From Polytrichum commune (lineage: Eukaryota > Streptophyta > Polytrichopsida > Polytrichales > Polytrichaceae), in the NCBI GenBank assembly GCA_950295325.1, contig OX485805.1, forward strand, positions 37,127,501-37,191,500: a stretch of 64,000 bases of DNA, written 5' to 3'. The translations under genes and the position numbers were made by a program. Position 1 is the stretch's first letter; each line of letters starts with the position of its first letter. Shown here piece after piece: positions 22,402 through 34,149 of this stretch. Under the pieces are notes generated by a model. That model made no database searches and was not told the origin of the DNA. It saw only the letters and a list, made by a program, of their open reading frames with translations.

Positions 22402-24784
22402 GGTTACCTTTGGACTACATGAGTGAGTTAAGGTGGATGGGTCCTAATGGTTACTTTTTCTAAATAATCTACTTCTCTTAGGCTACGAAACACACGGTTA
22501 GTATGAGCTGGTTGGCAAATCCAAGTCGAAGCCGTAGCCACTTTCCTCATAATTTTCAGAGCTCATATGATTATTGCATTCATTATCAATTGAAAGTGAA
22601 GGGGTTCTTGCTCATTACATGGTCATATCGGTTTGCCCAATTCGATTGATTATTGAGCCTAGATTGATTATTGTATTTTGAGTGCGTAGTCCAATCTCTT
22701 CTAAACGTGTGTCTTTTTGGTATCTATTCTTGGGCCGCACTTAACCACATACTACTGCTCAAATATAGTTGTCCAATTAAGAATAGTTTTCAAATTAGGC
22801 ATGTCTATATTAGACAACAATGAATATGTACTATGTTTTTGCTTGTAGTTACGAGCATTTTTTAATGCGTCTACAATAAAGTGTGGACTCATGGTTTCTT
22901 AAGTCATATACCGTATCCCTTGGTATCAGTCATATTCAGATGAATGGATGTATTTAAGCCTAGAATGAGTACTAGACTAAATGATCGGTCTCATTGTTAT
23001 GGTTTCATGAAAGTCATTAAATGGTGAATTGACTTCTTGATGAGCTCAAAAAAGTCCATACATTTTTCTCCCTTCTCTATGTATCTTATGCTCATACGTA
23101 CGTGGTTGGATAGATTTGTCCCCTACCAATGAATAAGAATAAATTAAAAATGGATTGTATCTTCTATGCAATGTGAAGAGAGCCCTTTTGCCTATACATG
23201 ATCATGGGGTTGGTGAGGGGACTTGGATAGGTTTAATGGTTCATAAGTAAGGGGACCTATCAGTTACCAAAAATCACTATTAAATAAATAGACACTAACA
23301 AAAATCAAGGGCAATGTGAGCAAAGGCGTGTTGATATTGCTTTGAAGTCTCCCATCATCTATTCTTGCAAATTTACAAGAAATCTAATTTGTTTACATTA
23401 GATGAGGATTGGTTTTAAGTGTCATGTAAACAATATAATTTAGTGAGATGAGCCTACTCTTGTTTGGAGAAAAATAAATAATGACCTTGGAGAGGATTAA
23501 AAGTGCGTGTTTAAGATGACAATGAGGTCATCTAAGCTCAGGTGAGGATTGGCACACATGTTCACATTCACTTATTGTAGGGAGGTTTGAACTTACTTTG
23601 TCTTTACAATATTCGTGAGGAGTCTTATCCAAAAAGTAACATAAATAACATTCAATTCGGGAATGATGTTCATTAAATTTTTCACAAAAAATAATGCCCT
23701 CTGCCAACATAAACACACCCATGAAAGTGCATTTTTTTCTTAATACAATGTTATCATAAAAAGGGAGGAAGTAGCTTTAGCTTTTGATTTATATTAGAGA
23801 CACTTTAATAAGACAACATGTCTCATGTCTCATGTCTTGTGTCTTGTTTATTGTTACATGAACCAAGGCAAAATGATCAACATGCATGTCATACTCGTCA
23901 ATCTCTTATGCATCACACATCCAACATCATTTTTTGCAACCTTGTATCTGCACTATATGTCTTGATTTAGTGTGGCCTCCACAACTTGTCATGTAGCAAC
24001 AAGTGTCACATGCCACACCTTCTTTGGTCGCTTTCCAATGATTACAAAATCATTTACCAGGGTCAATGATGAATAGTATGGTGCACATTCAATTAGATGA
24101 ACATTGTAGTGGACATGTTTGTGAAGTTTTTGCCCACAATACATATCCCCTAGATGATGTAACTTTGCAAAATGACACATACATAGATATTTGAAATAGG
24201 ATTTATTTTCTCTAAGTGCTTCGTGAACTTTGCACAGGAATATCTATGTGTTACAAACTCTTTGGACTCTTCGGACTTTGGAAATACCAATATTTTTTGA
24301 AGAGAATTAATGTAAATAAAATTGAGTGTGAGAAGTAAAATTTAAGCAAAGGAATATTGTAGAGGATGTCCATTTCATTCTTTTTGGTGTCGGAATATAG
24401 TTTCCACGTGAAATTCAAGTAGGTCTCAACTAATGTAGGAATGACCCATGGCATATAATTATTTTATATTTGAACAGAGACTTCTATGAAACTTCATTTT
24501 CACTTGCAAAGATGATATTGAGCACATTTAAGTTGTGGTAAGCACACAAAATAGTCCAATTAGTGTGGGTGAGAAATTAGTGTGGGCCACATTACCTTTC
24601 TAGTCAAGGTGGAAATAATGTGGGTCTAAGACCTTGGGTCTTCCCCTAAATCTTCCATAAAGCCTTTCAACCAACACATTGACTATTAATTATAGAACAA
24701 ATTCAGCACAAAAAATAATAATTACCCACACTATTTTCTAGAAATTTAGCGTGGGCTGAAAACTATTTGTTTTGTGGTTTTCGG
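22402..24784. other. Gene-free AT-rich stretch
   Basis: No supported gene. 22640-22800 resembles the right half of repeat family R. The rest is AT-rich without motifs, ending sharply at about 24785 where sequence composition changes. Confidence 0.5.
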
Positions 24785-26343
24785 GGGGCAGCGACGCACA
24801 ATTAGGGTTTCATTCGCAGAGGACTCCCCTGCGTCCACCCTCGTTGTTCGAAGACCTTCCTGGTGGATCCTGATAACATCCAAAAACTGCGTTCCACCAA
24901 TCTTTTAACAGAACTTCGACAAGGTGAATACAAAGTTAGCCTAGCTCTACCCACGGCATTGCGCACATGTTAGGATGTGATTGATTATCGAAAAGGGTCT
25001 ATGAATGTGTGATAAGTCGAAAATCTAATAATGAAGTTGCTGCCGTCCAACCCGTTGCTCGAAGCATTCTACTTACCATGACAATCCTCTCGCGGTTGTG
25101 GCAGGATGGGAACGTGAGCCGGTGAAGATGTGATGTTTTTTTTAAAATTAAACTGTCTGCAAGTCAAGCTGCTCGAGCCGATCTCCGGTCAAGTTGTGCG
25201 TTCGAGACTTAGGTCTTGAACATCACCTTGGAAAGATGACTCTTTCTCGCTTGCAATCCTTATCGGTCGTCGCTGGATTTTCTGCTATGACTGCGTGGTA
25301 CGCGTGTCTTCAGTCCCTCATCTGTCATTGTTCGTTGAAGTTCATATTTCCTCTCAAACTTGATGCTCACTCGGATCATTCGTTTTGCAACAATGTTGTG
25401 GCCTGTTTTGGTGATTACACCAAAGCATTGCGTTACTCGGACTAATTCTTCACAGAATTGTTCGGATTTTTGGGGTACCAATTCTGATAGCACTCAGGTG
25501 TTCACGTACAGGTATGGCTACATGTTTGGAAAGGAATCAGCTAGGAAGGAGCTTGCAGAAAAAGTAAATGAGTTAAAAGCAACGATACAGAAGCTTGAAA
25601 ATCAAGACAAGGTGTGAGATTGATGTTGGATAGGGAGCTATTTCACTACGACTTCCTGCGAGCCGCAATGCGTCGCTGGACATTCACATCTCAAAAAGGT
25701 GATGAGGTCATTCACTTTAGGACACCAAAATTCAGTGGAAACAAGAGATTCAGGTGAATTCAGGGCATGTCGAAGAGGAGTTTGTCAGATTATGCGCAAA
25801 TGTTGCTCAGATTACCTATTCCCGCGAAGCTGATGAATTGAAAGCCTTGGAGTAGGAAATTCGCTTCCTACAGAGAGTGGAAACGGGTTGATTGACGAGT
25901 TGGATGTAGCTTAGATAGATTTTTCTCTTGTCTGCAGCAGAAGAGCAAGCACGGAGAACCGGCTATGTAAGTTGCTTCAAATTTTGCAAGCTTTCAAGAT
26001 TAAGAAAGGATACTGAAATTTAACTTCTGATATTCTTCTGAATGTCTAATTTGACCGAATGGAATAGAATTTGGTTTGGAAAATGTCGCCTCACGACACT
26101 ACAGTAGTCGCATTACCTCTAGTATTTTCTACGTACCGTGTCAACGTGGGGCAACATGGTTATCCTTCATCATAAGCTATGTCATGTGATGAAGTTTCAG
26201 CTGGAAGCATTCGGAAGGAAGCTAAAACTCTTACGTGACTTTTCCTCTTCATCAACAAGCATTTTTGTCGTAGTGGCAGGGTCCTATCATTGTCATTGTG
26301 AAATGTATTTAGAGTTTCTGTTCGTGAAGGCAGCTTTCAATTC

Positions 26344-26478
26344 TTAGATTTCTGCAAGTGCTGCGGAAGCAGATGTAATTATATGTAGCAGAGCCTGGTG
26401 CCAACTGTCTCGCCCTTGTGCATTGGACTCCGCACTGCATTGAAGAAGCTCTAGCATGTTCTCTGTAATACTGTCCAT
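26344..26478 (-). other. Small minus-strand frame, 44 residues
   Basis: Starts at an ATG in good context and ends in TAA. The peptide includes ENMLELLQCSAESNAQGRD and is Leu/Ala/Ser-rich and helix-like. No family recognised. It may be a fragment of the larger decayed block. Confidence 0.2.
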
Positions 26479-26595
26479 GGCGAATAGTAACTGTGCGCTC
26501 CATACCATTCTTCTCTCTTGGATCGCACTCCTAAGTTGGAAGTGGCAGGCTATCCACTCTTCGAGTAGAACTGAATAGATAAGTGCATTGTACGT

Positions 26596-26820
26596 TTAGT
26601 TTGAAGCGAACTCCACAAAAAATGATGAAAAAGCTTGTGAAAATGAGCAAGATGGTCTCATACCCCGTTGATGACTATCTCCTTCCCCCCACGTCGCAAA
26701 TTGCTCTGACACAAGCCTTCTCACCAGCTCAAACCTGCATTGCACACCTGCCTGTGCTAAGTTACAAGCTTCATAAAATTCATCCTCAGTATCTCGTCCA
26801 GATATATAGAACAGAATAGT
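26596..26820 (-). other. Minus-strand coding-like fragment, about 74 residues
   Basis: An open frame that follows an acceptor-like TTTCAG and ends in TAA. It includes FYEACNLAQAGVQCRFELV and FATWGEGDSHQRGM. It has no start of its own, so it is either an exon or a broken remnant. No family recognised. Confidence 0.25.
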
Positions 26821-27081
26821 CTGAAATTGGTGTCAGGTGCATCCTTAAATCTGCATAGAGCATAGAAATCTCAAAGGAAACCAGCATTTGCCACGGCCTG
26901 GAGTTGAAGCATTTGATTGAAAACATTGCGACACAGACATACACGAAGTAGAGATTCTCGTATATCTGACAGAATTTGTTCTCGAAGGGGTCCATGCAGA
27001 AGAGTCTCTCCAAAACGGCAGCAATCTGTTGTGTGGAGACTAAAAGCACTCGATGTCCGATGAATGCAAGTTCTCCTAACT

Positions 27082-28153
27082 TCAATACGAGAAGTTGAAT
27101 CCAATGTTGGTAGTCGGTGTCAACTTCTTCCTCTTCTGTGCAGCACGGACTAACGACTTGTCAAACGTGCGAGACGGTAAAGGCGCAAGTTCAGGGTCCT
27201 CACACCTCATATATTTCAATTTATACTTATATAATATTCAGCACAGTATCTGTGTGAGTCATAAGATCGAGTTGTAACACAAGTACCGTCTTCTAAGTTG
27301 AAGTTGAGCAACTGCATCACCAGAGATAAAACAAGTCTATTATGAAGGGCACCAACAACTGAATACTCCTCAGGATCATCTTCAAGTAACAATGACGTGG
27401 CGTCTGTAAGTTATGCACATCTCTTTGGATTAGCACACTTGACTTGCATCTTGTTTTGAATTGTAAAGTCATTCCCCTTATCCTCGGCCTCCAGCACAAT
27501 AATTGAGCCTAGTAACCATCGGCCGGTAATAGCACAAAAGGTTCCAAAAGCTTGTAGACTACGACAATCCTATGACACACCTGTTGTTGAGACGAATTGC
27601 ACAATTTTTATTGTCTTTGAGTCAGCTCTACCTTTAATAAATTCCACGGCGTGATGCATGTAAGCCTCAGCATGCTTGCCTGTGAGATGAATCTGACGAC
27701 AGGCCAGACGTACGGCCCGAGGATGTGCACGGTTAGGAATATGATCAAGTCTAGAGTAATGCTACAATTATGTCATGTATGATCATTTGATTTTTATCTG
27801 GCCCGGCGTTGTAAGCCTTTCTAACATTCACAGGCGTATTTATTACAATTTCAATATGTTCCGAATTCAAACAATACTGAATAGAAGCACAAGATAACCC
27901 TCCGACTCTCGAAGCTGAGACTTACTGATTTTATCTGGCAGCTCAGGTCCACAACAAAATCAACCACCATAACTAGGTTCCCCTTCATTCCATCTGCATA
28001 CCATTTCCAATAGCTTAGGTTAAATGTGATCTCAATCTTCAACGTACACAGATCGTTACACTGTTTCCTTGATAAAGAAATGAAGGCCGCTCTACTAGTT
28101 GATGTACAGTTATTAAACCGCATATGCTCAGCGCCATTCCAACTCGGGATCAT
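27082..28153 (-). pseudogene. Decayed intronless reading frame, about 1.07 kb, unknown protein
   Basis: On the minus strand consecutive frames abut or overlap with no intron between them: 28153-27851 or an alternative frame in its first part, 27879-27751, 27749-27216 and 27219-27082. The third segment carries two in-frame stops and the changes between segments are single-step frameshifts. Sequence on either side of each break looks equally protein-like, for example NRAHPRAVRLACRQIH, DPEEYSVVGALHNRLVL and KSLVRAAQKRKKLTP near the end. This pattern fits one ancestral protein of roughly 350 residues broken by point changes. I do not recognise the family. A decayed viral or transferred gene is possible; so is a retrocopied plant gene. 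Confidence 0.4.
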
Positions 28154-28794
28154 TGTTGAGGGGAAAAACTCGCAACTCTGGTAAGAGATGAAACTTGATC
28201 ACTTACCTAAGTGACTGCTCGCTCTGGTCTGTTTCGATCGCCTCAATATTCTTACTGTTCAGGATACCAGCACCATAAGCTCTTTGCTATATTCAAGTAC
28301 GGGTATAAGACATTGTCAAAAACCATAAGCTAGCTACGACGCCGGACTGGGGGACCAGCCGATACGAGGTGTAAAGGCGGGAAGAATAACAAAACGGACG
28401 TAACCGGAAGCGTGAATATGAGAAAACTGCATTGCCTCAGGTGTACAGTTTACCATTTTTAAGAAAGGTTTGAACCGAAGGCTTGCGACTAAAGTCATCA
28501 GTGGTGGTAGTTTGGTGGCTTTTCGATCGCTCTGTGTCAGCCGCAAAGAAATGACACTTGCAAGGGGCAAGTAGAGGGAGTTGATCCAGCACAAGTGCAC
28601 CTGATCTACAATACATGTGAAGGTGATTCAGGTACCGATAATGGACTCTTACAGGTACAATTTATTTCCTTTACATGAGCTCTAGGTATTCAACCGCATG
28701 ACTGCGAAAGAAAGGTGAGATTCAGGACGCCGATGGAGGGGATAATTTATAATGTGCCGAATTTCGCTTAAGTAAGGATCACATCGTTACTAGG

Positions 28795-28992
28795 TTAAAT
28801 GGTTGAGCCAAACGTTGATGCACCTCGTAACTCTTGAAGCTCCTCCTTCACCATGGAAAGCTCCTCCTCCATCAGCTTAGCCTGCAATTGCCGATTTAAA
28901 TTGTAAGCGCATAGATTGAGACAACTCCTAGAGAATACAGCATGAAACACAAGAGGATTGTCGAATGCATGTTTTTTCGGTGACGTCAACAT
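28795..28992 (-). other. Minus-strand coding-like fragment with coiled-coil segment
   Basis: A 65-residue frame from an ATG with a strongly charged heptad-like stretch (KLMEEELSMVKEELQEL) near its end. A further charged frame lies upstream at 29451-29239 (ESAVKEKIEVNLKLALS). They may belong to one broken gene. No family recognised. Confidence 0.25.
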
Positions 28993-29776
28993 CTAGTTGT
29001 TTTCGCGTAGTTTATATATATGAGGATCGAGAGAGGTCTTTGAAATAGGTATAGAACTTGATATGCATCCTCGAGCTTAAGTTGACAGTTCGGCTCAGAG
29101 ATTAATATTTACAGAGATAAATGAATTGACGTCAATGCTCAAGACGAGATGGACGATAAGGTTTGGCAGTCAGAAGATTCGGCAGGTATAGAATACAGGG
29201 CGCCAGTCGTGAAGACTTTGGAGTCCTATATATTCAAATTATGTGATCAGAATGTTATCTCGTGAATGATTTCGAATTATCAAGCAGGTATCAAACACGA
29301 GTTGCGGAGTCATTCTGCTAGTAATGACCTTCTTTCGCGATTGACTTCCCTCCATCTCACTACACCCGGAATGGAGGCCTCTCTTCAAAAGCGCCACAGA
29401 CAGGGCCAGCTTCAAATTGACCTCAATCTTCTCCTTCACCGCACTCTCCATCCTGGCAATCTTTGGACTGGAAAATAAGACTAACTTGCCTCTAGGCAGC
29501 TATTTCAGTTTCTGCAATTGACTTCGCACGGGTGTCGAGTTCGAACTACCTGCTAAATTAGACGAAGATACTTTAGCGCCGGATAGACCATACTTGTGCA
29601 TGTGGACGAACAGAATAAAACTTGTCATCCGCTTATGTCCTTCAGTGGTATGGATGAAACAGTGAGGAGAAACAAGTACTTCGATGAAAAGTTATGGATG
29701 ATATTTATATGAAAGTTCGATGATTAGTTCCACGGTGCTATCTCAGAAGGGAGGAGGAGATTTGGCGCTGTGCGAA

Positions 29777-30541
29777 ATGGCAGCAGCTATGGCAGCTTGC
29801 AGGGCAGTGCCGCTTGCGGTCGCGTCTCCGAGGGTGTCCTCGCTTGATTCTGCCTTCCTAGGGAGCAATTTGATTGAATCCACAAGCTCCTTTTCTTGCG
29901 CACCAAGTGCAATTCGTTTGTCGTGCAGAGCTGAAGGGTTTGATCTATGGCAGGTGCTCGGAGGCAGGGGACTGAAAGGAGGGGAGGATGGTCTCAGAAG
30001 AGATAAAGCGGTGAAAATTCTGGAGGAAGCTAAGAAGAATCTGCCTCTGGAGAAGAAAAAGAAAGGCTCCGTGTCTGGAAATATTGAATCAGCGTCGGGG
30101 CTACCAGGTACTTTCGATAAGGAGCGCGGAGGCCTCACCGGCGGATTTCCTGGAGGAGAGAAAGGCCTGCGAAAATTCTTGGAATCGAATCCGCCTCCCG
30201 AAAAGCCTACGCAAATTTCGAGCGAGCTTGCTAAGTTGAAGGAAAGCGTTTCTAGGCCGACTGCAAGGCCCAGGGCGCCACCGCGACCTCTCTTGATGCC
30301 AGGAATGACCGTGATTGTAAACTCGTCGAACAATCCGTATCACAACTTTTCTGGTATTGTACAGAGAGTCACAGATGGACGCGCAGGTGTGCTTTTCGAG
30401 GGGGGTAATTGGGATAAGCTTGTGACGTTTCGATTACAAGAGTTAGAGCGCACGGCAAAAGGCCCCCCTATGAGTAATCCTAAATCTGCTGTTCTTGAGC
30501 AAACTCCTCCTCCTGGTTTTGATCAAAATCCTTCCAGTTGA
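29777..30541 (+). CDS. ndhS: Chloroplast NDH complex subunit NdhS (CRR31)
   Basis: A single-exon gene of 254 residues. NdhS is the ferredoxin-binding subunit of the thylakoid NDH-1 complex, which carries cyclic electron flow around photosystem I. The N-terminal 60 or so residues are Ala/Ser/Arg-rich with few acids, as for a chloroplast transit peptide. The family blocks follow in order: [19 protein letters not shown] (about 72-92), [12 protein letters not shown] (about 133-144), [10 protein letters not shown] (about 191), and [20 protein letters not shown] with GPP and NPKS to the end. The last part is the SH3-like domain. The ATG at 29777 was chosen over one 57 bp upstream because [10 protein letters not shown] begins a normal transit peptide. 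Length is close to the roughly 250 residues of the Arabidopsis protein. The C-terminal tail is slightly extended by a Pro-rich segment. Confidence 0.95.
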   Translation: MAAAMAACRAVPLAVASPRVSSLDSAFLGSNLIESTSSFSCAPSAIRLSCRAEGFDLWQVLGGRGLKGGEDGLRRDKAVKILEEAKKNLPLEKKKKGSVSGNIESASGLPGTFDKERGGLTGGFPGGEKGLRKFLESNPPPEKPTQISSELAKLKESVSRPTARPRAPPRPLLMPGMTVIVNSSNNPYHNFSGIVQRVTDGRAGVLFEGGNWDKLVTFRLQELERTAKGPPMSNPKSAVLEQTPPPGFDQNPSS

Positions 30542-32108
30542 CAAAATTCTTTCCATTCACTATTTCATGATTCAAAATGTGAGAAGCACATCTTTCCAAT
30601 ATTAATATTTCTTGATGATCTTCGTTTATGTGTGCATTCATAAATTCATCCTGTATATCTTGCGTGGCTGAGTTATCTGTGCATTTTCACAGGGGCATTG
30701 GATCGAATTCTCTCTTCCTCTCTCCCTCTCCCTCCCTACAATGGATTGACGCCTATTAATGTGGTGATTACAAAGTTAACTCATGTTCCTGGAGGTTATT
30801 CGGCATTCGACTGTTCGTTCATCTCCTGAGGATTTCATAGAAGGAAGGAGATGTATTTGAGAATTAGATCGTCCTTTGTAGTAATTGATTGCATTGTTCA
30901 GATGTTACAACTGTAATGTTAGCGTCTACATTTGTGGTCCACACATGCGTCCTTGCAGGTTATATGTAAAATAGAACACCTTAGTGATGGGCAAGTCATT
31001 GAACACTGATATGTAAAGTCATGCTCAAGTATTGAACTGCTGGAGATAGAATGTACTCAATTTGCTAGAAATTGTTGCACTCGTATTCCCTTTCATGTTG
31101 TGCCAACCAGTTGTGTGATTTCTTTTCAGCATAATATTTTAATGGAATATGTTCAATGTGTACAAGGTTGGTGTGGTACTCACTTGCTGCACCAAAATTC
31201 TCAATGTTTTTCAAACTTATCAAAACTTTAGTTTTTCAAGTCACCTGAAATGCAGCATTCAGGCATGGAGGGAAGTGGTCAGAGATGCATTCGGCTCACA
31301 TTTTTTGGGCATAGTCGTCACTTTGTACCTTAACTAAACATAGACATGGGCTTCACTTGATTTGAGGAGTCAGAAATAGCCTGCTTAAGTGCAACATCAA
31401 AAGCATTGACCATTTTCAGCATGTTCTTACAACATTCTTCGCTAGTATGATAATTGATGAGATGGCATACTTCACTAAAGGTCTCGAGTCATGTGTATGC
31501 CAGTGTGACAATTTCTTCCCGTAAGTTGGATGAAAACCTGCCCAGTAGGTGGAACATACTGAAACATTATGTGTGAACAACTCGATATGTTTTTTTTCTC
31601 TACAGATAGACCAACTGTGTACTGACACGCAGGATGACTGAAGCATCTGATCTGAACAATTCATCAAAGTTCAAGATAGAGCTTTGTGACAGTGAAATCT
31701 CTGGGAGTTTCATTATTTACATACTCACCACTCTATCCAAGTGCATGGAATCATCTCAATATGAGGACATTACTGATCATTTAAATATTGTCAAAGTGCC
31801 AGGACACAATCACGTTGTGGGACCTAACCAGTGGTATGATGTGCAGCACAGATGTGCCCCGACAACATTTTGCCATTCCTATAACAGCAGATTTCTAAAT
31901 GCTCTCTCTTATGATCTCAATAAAGATCTACAAAGTGCGTGCAAAGACCAAAAGCTTAAACAATGCTAAAAAAAAAGATTCCTCTCTCTTCACCAACTTC
32001 ATAGTGCAACTTCCAAACACCAAAATCTTACTTTTCAATATTACAGTGCAAACTCCTCAAGAACTTGGTGTACTTAAAAAAATGAGAATAGTGTTCAAAA
32101 CTGTTGCT
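30542..32108. other. 3' flank of ndhS and intergenic region
   Basis: Gene-free as far as I can see. It holds the ndhS 3' UTR and the 3' UTR of the convergent TLC gene. A 111-residue plus frame at 31634-31969 has no recognisable motif and overlaps another open frame. Confidence 0.4.
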
Positions 32109-34106
32109 TCATGCTGCCTTTTTGGACTTTGCTTTTCCCAGCTTGTAGGCAACCATCCGTGCAATTTTCCAAAACCAGAATAAGCTAACCACTTGAATGC
32201 CAACTGCTCCAACCTGCAATCAAAATGGTTTGTGTCAAAGAATATACATATCAACGAATACATTTGACATTGCAAGAAATATGGAAACTCGGGAACCAAA
32301 TCTACACGTGGGATGAAGTTGCACACCTTGACAGCCACAGGACTGTTTGGTGCTTCCAAAGTCTTGAAAACAACATAGGGTCCCACAAAGATCCTCGCAA
32401 TTGTAAAGACAAGAGCAAAAGAAACCTGCAACATCAATTTTCAATTGCATAAGGTGAGACAAATCAGTGCAGTACAGTTTACTCTTCATCATCTCACTTC
32501 GTACTTTGTAAAAGCTGATATTACAACAATCAACTGACTATGAGGTTATCTCAACAAACATTTGGGTCGAATTGTGATTTTGAGTCATATGCAGGGTACG
32601 CAGATAGCATTCATAACTCTAGAACTCACGGCACTGCCAACATTAATAAAATGAAAAAAGAGAAGCAATACATCCAATACAAAGAGTTGACGCAATCAGG
32701 TTGAGATGTCTGTACATCATTCATGAGACTCAAAGATGAATCTTTGAGTTTTAGCTCCTTCAATATCTCTCGACCATGCATGAAGGGATTTGAAACCTCC
32801 ATGAGCATCAAACAGGCCACCAGCTCTGTCCCACTCTACAGTAAATAGGTATGAGAACAATGTTAATGAGGGTTTAAGGTGTGCGCATAAAATTTCAAAA
32901 GCCTTCCATACATGTCACATAATCAACGATATAAATAGAGAACATTGAATATTGCAAAAAGAAGAAAACGAAGGCTTAGGGTGGGACAGCGTACGTAAGC
33001 ACGAAGGTATCCAAAGATGAGACCCGTGATGGTGAGGATGTGATGTATGGTGACCTCAATGTCAAACGGAAGTTCCACCAAGCAGCAAATCGAGTCGTAG
33101 ATGAAGTACGCCAGGCTCACTGTCAAAGCCGTCATCTGAACATTTTAATGCCACGCAAGTAGAGTCAGTAATTTGAAATCCAAATAACTGCAAGTCTACT
33201 TCTAGATTGATGGTAATGGGGAAGGCTTTTCGTTCAACCATTGGTAATTTAAGGAATCCATACTGAACCCGCACTAGCCTCAGTTGCTCCTCTGTACATT
33301 GTGTTACGACGGAGAGCTATCATTTTAAGCCTGACTACACCATGGAATTGAGAATGTTAAAATTGTCCAAGATCAGCTAGTGTGGAAGGACAATTTACTG
33401 GAAACAATCGAAGTGAATATCTCCGGAGAATTCGCATTTTTTAAGTTCCAAATAAGACTCCGCACGAGATTGCATGGAGCTCTCGGAATGATTCTCTGTG
33501 ACGAACGCCGTAAGGAATCCAAATTATACTCCCATTGGCAAGTTTGCCAATGACATCAGATCATTTTCACCACATCAGCAAATAGCATTGTTCAATGAAA
33601 TTGAGATTGTTAAATTTCTCCAATATTAGCCAGTGTGAAAGGACAATTCACTGGAAACAATCGATAAGACTCGGCACGAGATTGCATGGAGCTCTCATAA
33701 TAATTATCTCCAACGCCCATAAGAAATCCAGATTATTCTCCCAATTGCAAGTCTGCCAAAGTCGTTAGATCAGTTTCACCGCATCAGCAAATAGCATTGT
33801 TCAATAAATGACCTAGAGCGTAGAGTAGAGTACGGGGGGAGGGGGGGGGGGGAAGAAACTGGCCTGCGCAGGGGTGGAAGGGGCGCCAACGTTGTTCAGG
33901 GGCTGCGACCAGCTCTGGACGGACTTGGAGCAGAAATAGAGCGAGACGAATACATGGAGCAAAGAGACGCAGCGATTGCAGAAGTCCTTGGAGCGGCCGG
34001 ACAGGAGCAAGCGCACGAGGACATAGGCCGCGGCCCAGGCCACAGTGAGCAGGCACAGCGTCTGCGTCGATGAATCCAAAGCTGGCGGAGAAACAGAGCC
34101 CGCCAT
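32109..34106 (-). CDS. TLC-domain membrane protein (TMEM136/TLCD5-like), five exons
   Basis: Exons on the minus strand are 34106-33864, 33135-32995, 32835-32716, 32425-32327 and 32213-32109, all joined in phase 0, giving 235 residues. TLC proteins are multi-pass membrane proteins related to TRAM, Lag1 and CLN8; this branch is thought to act in lipid handling, but its activity is not established. Visible features are a first helix around residues 16-36, FIYDSICCLVE and IHHILTITGLIFGY in exon 2 (the His-His pair is family-typical), NPFMHGREILKEL in exon 3, FTIARIFVGPYVV in exon 4, and a final helix followed by the basic tail KLGKAKSKKAA. Start: the upstream in-frame GTG is not needed, and ATG at 34106 gives a normal N-terminus. 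Exon 1 ends at CAG followed by GCCAGT, so intron 1 appears to use a GC donor. The remaining introns are GT-AG. Confidence 0.88.
33355..33808. repeat. Tandem duplication inside intron 1 of the TLC gene
   Basis: Two diverged units of 200-250 bp, about 33355-33600 and 33605-33808. Both carry GGAAACAATCGA, GCACGAGATTGCATGGAGCT and CATCAGCAAATAGCATTGTT. The second unit ends near the poly-G tract that abuts the donor of exon 1. Confidence 0.75.
33841..33852. repeat. Poly-G run just inside TLC intron 1
   Basis: Twelve or more G on the plus strand, so C on the transcript, starting about 10 bp downstream of the proposed GC donor. Confidence 0.85.
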
Positions 34107-34149
34107 TGCTGCTGCGATGGCGGGGAGAGACGCAGAGGGCACAATGCGA

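Larger units (their letters stand above)
24785..29650. other. Block of broken coding-like frames on both strands, unidentified
   Basis: Compared with its flanks this block is less AT-rich, lacks the MITEs seen elsewhere and has few homopolymers. Many stretches translate into protein-like sequence, but each soon breaks by stop or frame change. Plus-strand examples are a frame near 24840-24960 with DPDNIQKLRSTNLLTELRQ, one at about 25030-25110 with RSILLTMTILSRLWQDG, a Glu/Lys-rich coiled-coil-like tail at 25520-25617 (ARKELAEKVNELKATIQKL), and 25640-25900. Minus-strand pieces are listed separately. I see no conserved domain I can name. It may be a decayed gene cluster, old endogenised or transferred DNA, or diverged exons of a plant gene. 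Confidence 0.4.

Noticed and set aside
24785-29650. Calling the unidentified block an endogenous virus
   Set aside because: No replication, capsid or movement protein motif could be recognised, so the origin is left open.
29720-29776. Upstream in-frame ATG for ndhS
   Set aside because: It would add 19 residues before a normal transit-peptide start; the ATG at 29777 fits the family better.
31634-31969. 111-residue plus-strand open frame between ndhS and the TLC gene
   Set aside because: No motif, overlapping open frames in the same region, AT-rich and Ser/Asn-rich composition; not supported as a gene.
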